Source of the DNA: Kiritimatiellales bacterium
Lineage (GTDB): Bacteria > Verrucomicrobiota > Kiritimatiellia > Kiritimatiellales > Pontiellaceae
Assembly (NCBI GenBank): GCA_021734595.1
Contig: JAIPIO010000070.1
Span: forward strand, 1 to 14,609
Direction of reading: 5' to 3'
Length of the DNA: 14,609 bases
The stretch's first letter is position 1. Each line of letters opens with the position of its first letter. Positions 14,300 to 14,609 of the stretch are shown piece after piece. The position numbers were made by a program, and so were the translations under genes. The notes under the pieces were generated by a model. The model had not been told where the DNA came from. It saw only the letters and a program-made list of their open reading frames with translations, and did no database searches.

Positions 14300-14609
14300 A
14301 TGTCTCAACAAATATTGATCATAGGACTTGGACAGTTCGGGATGTCGCTTGCCCGAACCCTCTCTGAAAAAGGAGTGGAAGTGCTTGCGGTCGACAAGCG
14401 GCGGAACCTTGTCGACGAGGCGGCGGCTTTCGTGGCGGAGGCCGTGGTTATTGATGCCACCGACGAAGCAGAACTGGCAAGGCTGGAGCCGCGCCGCAGG
14501 GATGCCGCCGTCTGTGCAATCGGAGAAGACAGCAGGGAGTCCTCCATCATTTGCACGGCGTTGCTGCGGCAAATGGGTGTGCCTGTCGTGATAGCCCGCG
14601 CCAGCGACA
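14300..14609 (+). CDS. TrkA/KtrA-type potassium uptake regulatory subunit, 3'-partial
   Basis: The first 103 codons are in the window and the gene continues past its edge. The product begins MSQQILIIGLGQFG, a Rossmann GxGxFG nucleotide-binding loop (G9, G11, G14), with an acidic residue at the end of the second strand (D32) and a VVIDATDEAEL segment typical of RCK/TrkA-N domains. These domains bind NAD(H) or ATP/ADP and gate the TrkH/KtrB channel from the cytoplasm. AGGAG lies nine bases before ATG 14300 and 17 bases separate it from the upstream stop, so the two genes form an operon. Whether it is a one-RCK KtrA or a two-RCK TrkA cannot be told from this fragment. Confidence 0.92.
   Translation, partial: MSQQILIIGLGQFGMSLARTLSEKGVEVLAVDKRRNLVDEAAAFVAEAVVIDATDEAELARLEPRRRDAAVCAIGEDSRESSIICTALLRQMGVPVVIARASD

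Overview
This window looks like chromosomal DNA from a marine, sulfated-polysaccharide-degrading bacterium, most likely of the PVC superphylum and possibly Kiritimatiellota (Pontiella-like). That placement is an inference from gene content: a formylglycine-type sulfatase, an arylsulfotransferase-like propeller, EF-hand and thrombospondin type-3 calcium loops, Gly/Arg/Pro-rich linkers and palindromic intergenic repeats. No 16S gene is present to settle it.

Left part (1-8738, + strand): three large secreted proteins lie in tandem and are probably co-transcribed. All carry the same scaffold, a doublet of Lcl_C (DUF1566) lectin-like domains, but each is fused to a different second module. The first (5' end outside the window) has an arylsulfotransferase-like beta-propeller in front and a type-3 calcium loop behind. 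The second has a deiodinase/peroxiredoxin-like thioredoxin fold with a CxxC motif, a two-cysteine beta domain and an EF-hand pair. The third has two EF-hand pairs and a complete Cys-type sulfatase. A decayed sulfatase start lies between the second and third genes. A REP-like palindrome sits in frame inside the sulfatase. An 81-bp nested palindrome follows the sulfatase stop codon and supplies the obgE stop codon. The working idea is a set of surface enzymes held on a sulfated glycan by a shared binding scaffold.

Middle part (8814-10575, - strand): the conserved housekeeping cluster rplU-rpmA-obgE. A good sigma-70-type promoter precedes rplU, and an intrinsic terminator lies between rpmA and obgE. 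Divergent from it (+ strand) is a nucleoredoxin-like lipoprotein that most likely starts at a TTG codon.

Right part (11473-14609, + strand): a hairpin-rich spacer ending in a terminator, then a tRNA-Ala(GGC) with its own strong promoter and a strong terminator. About 470 bp without a convincing gene follows. The window ends with a potassium-uptake pair: a TrkH/KtrB-type membrane subunit with a long extra N-terminal membrane region, followed by the start of its TrkA/KtrA-type regulatory subunit, cut by the window edge.
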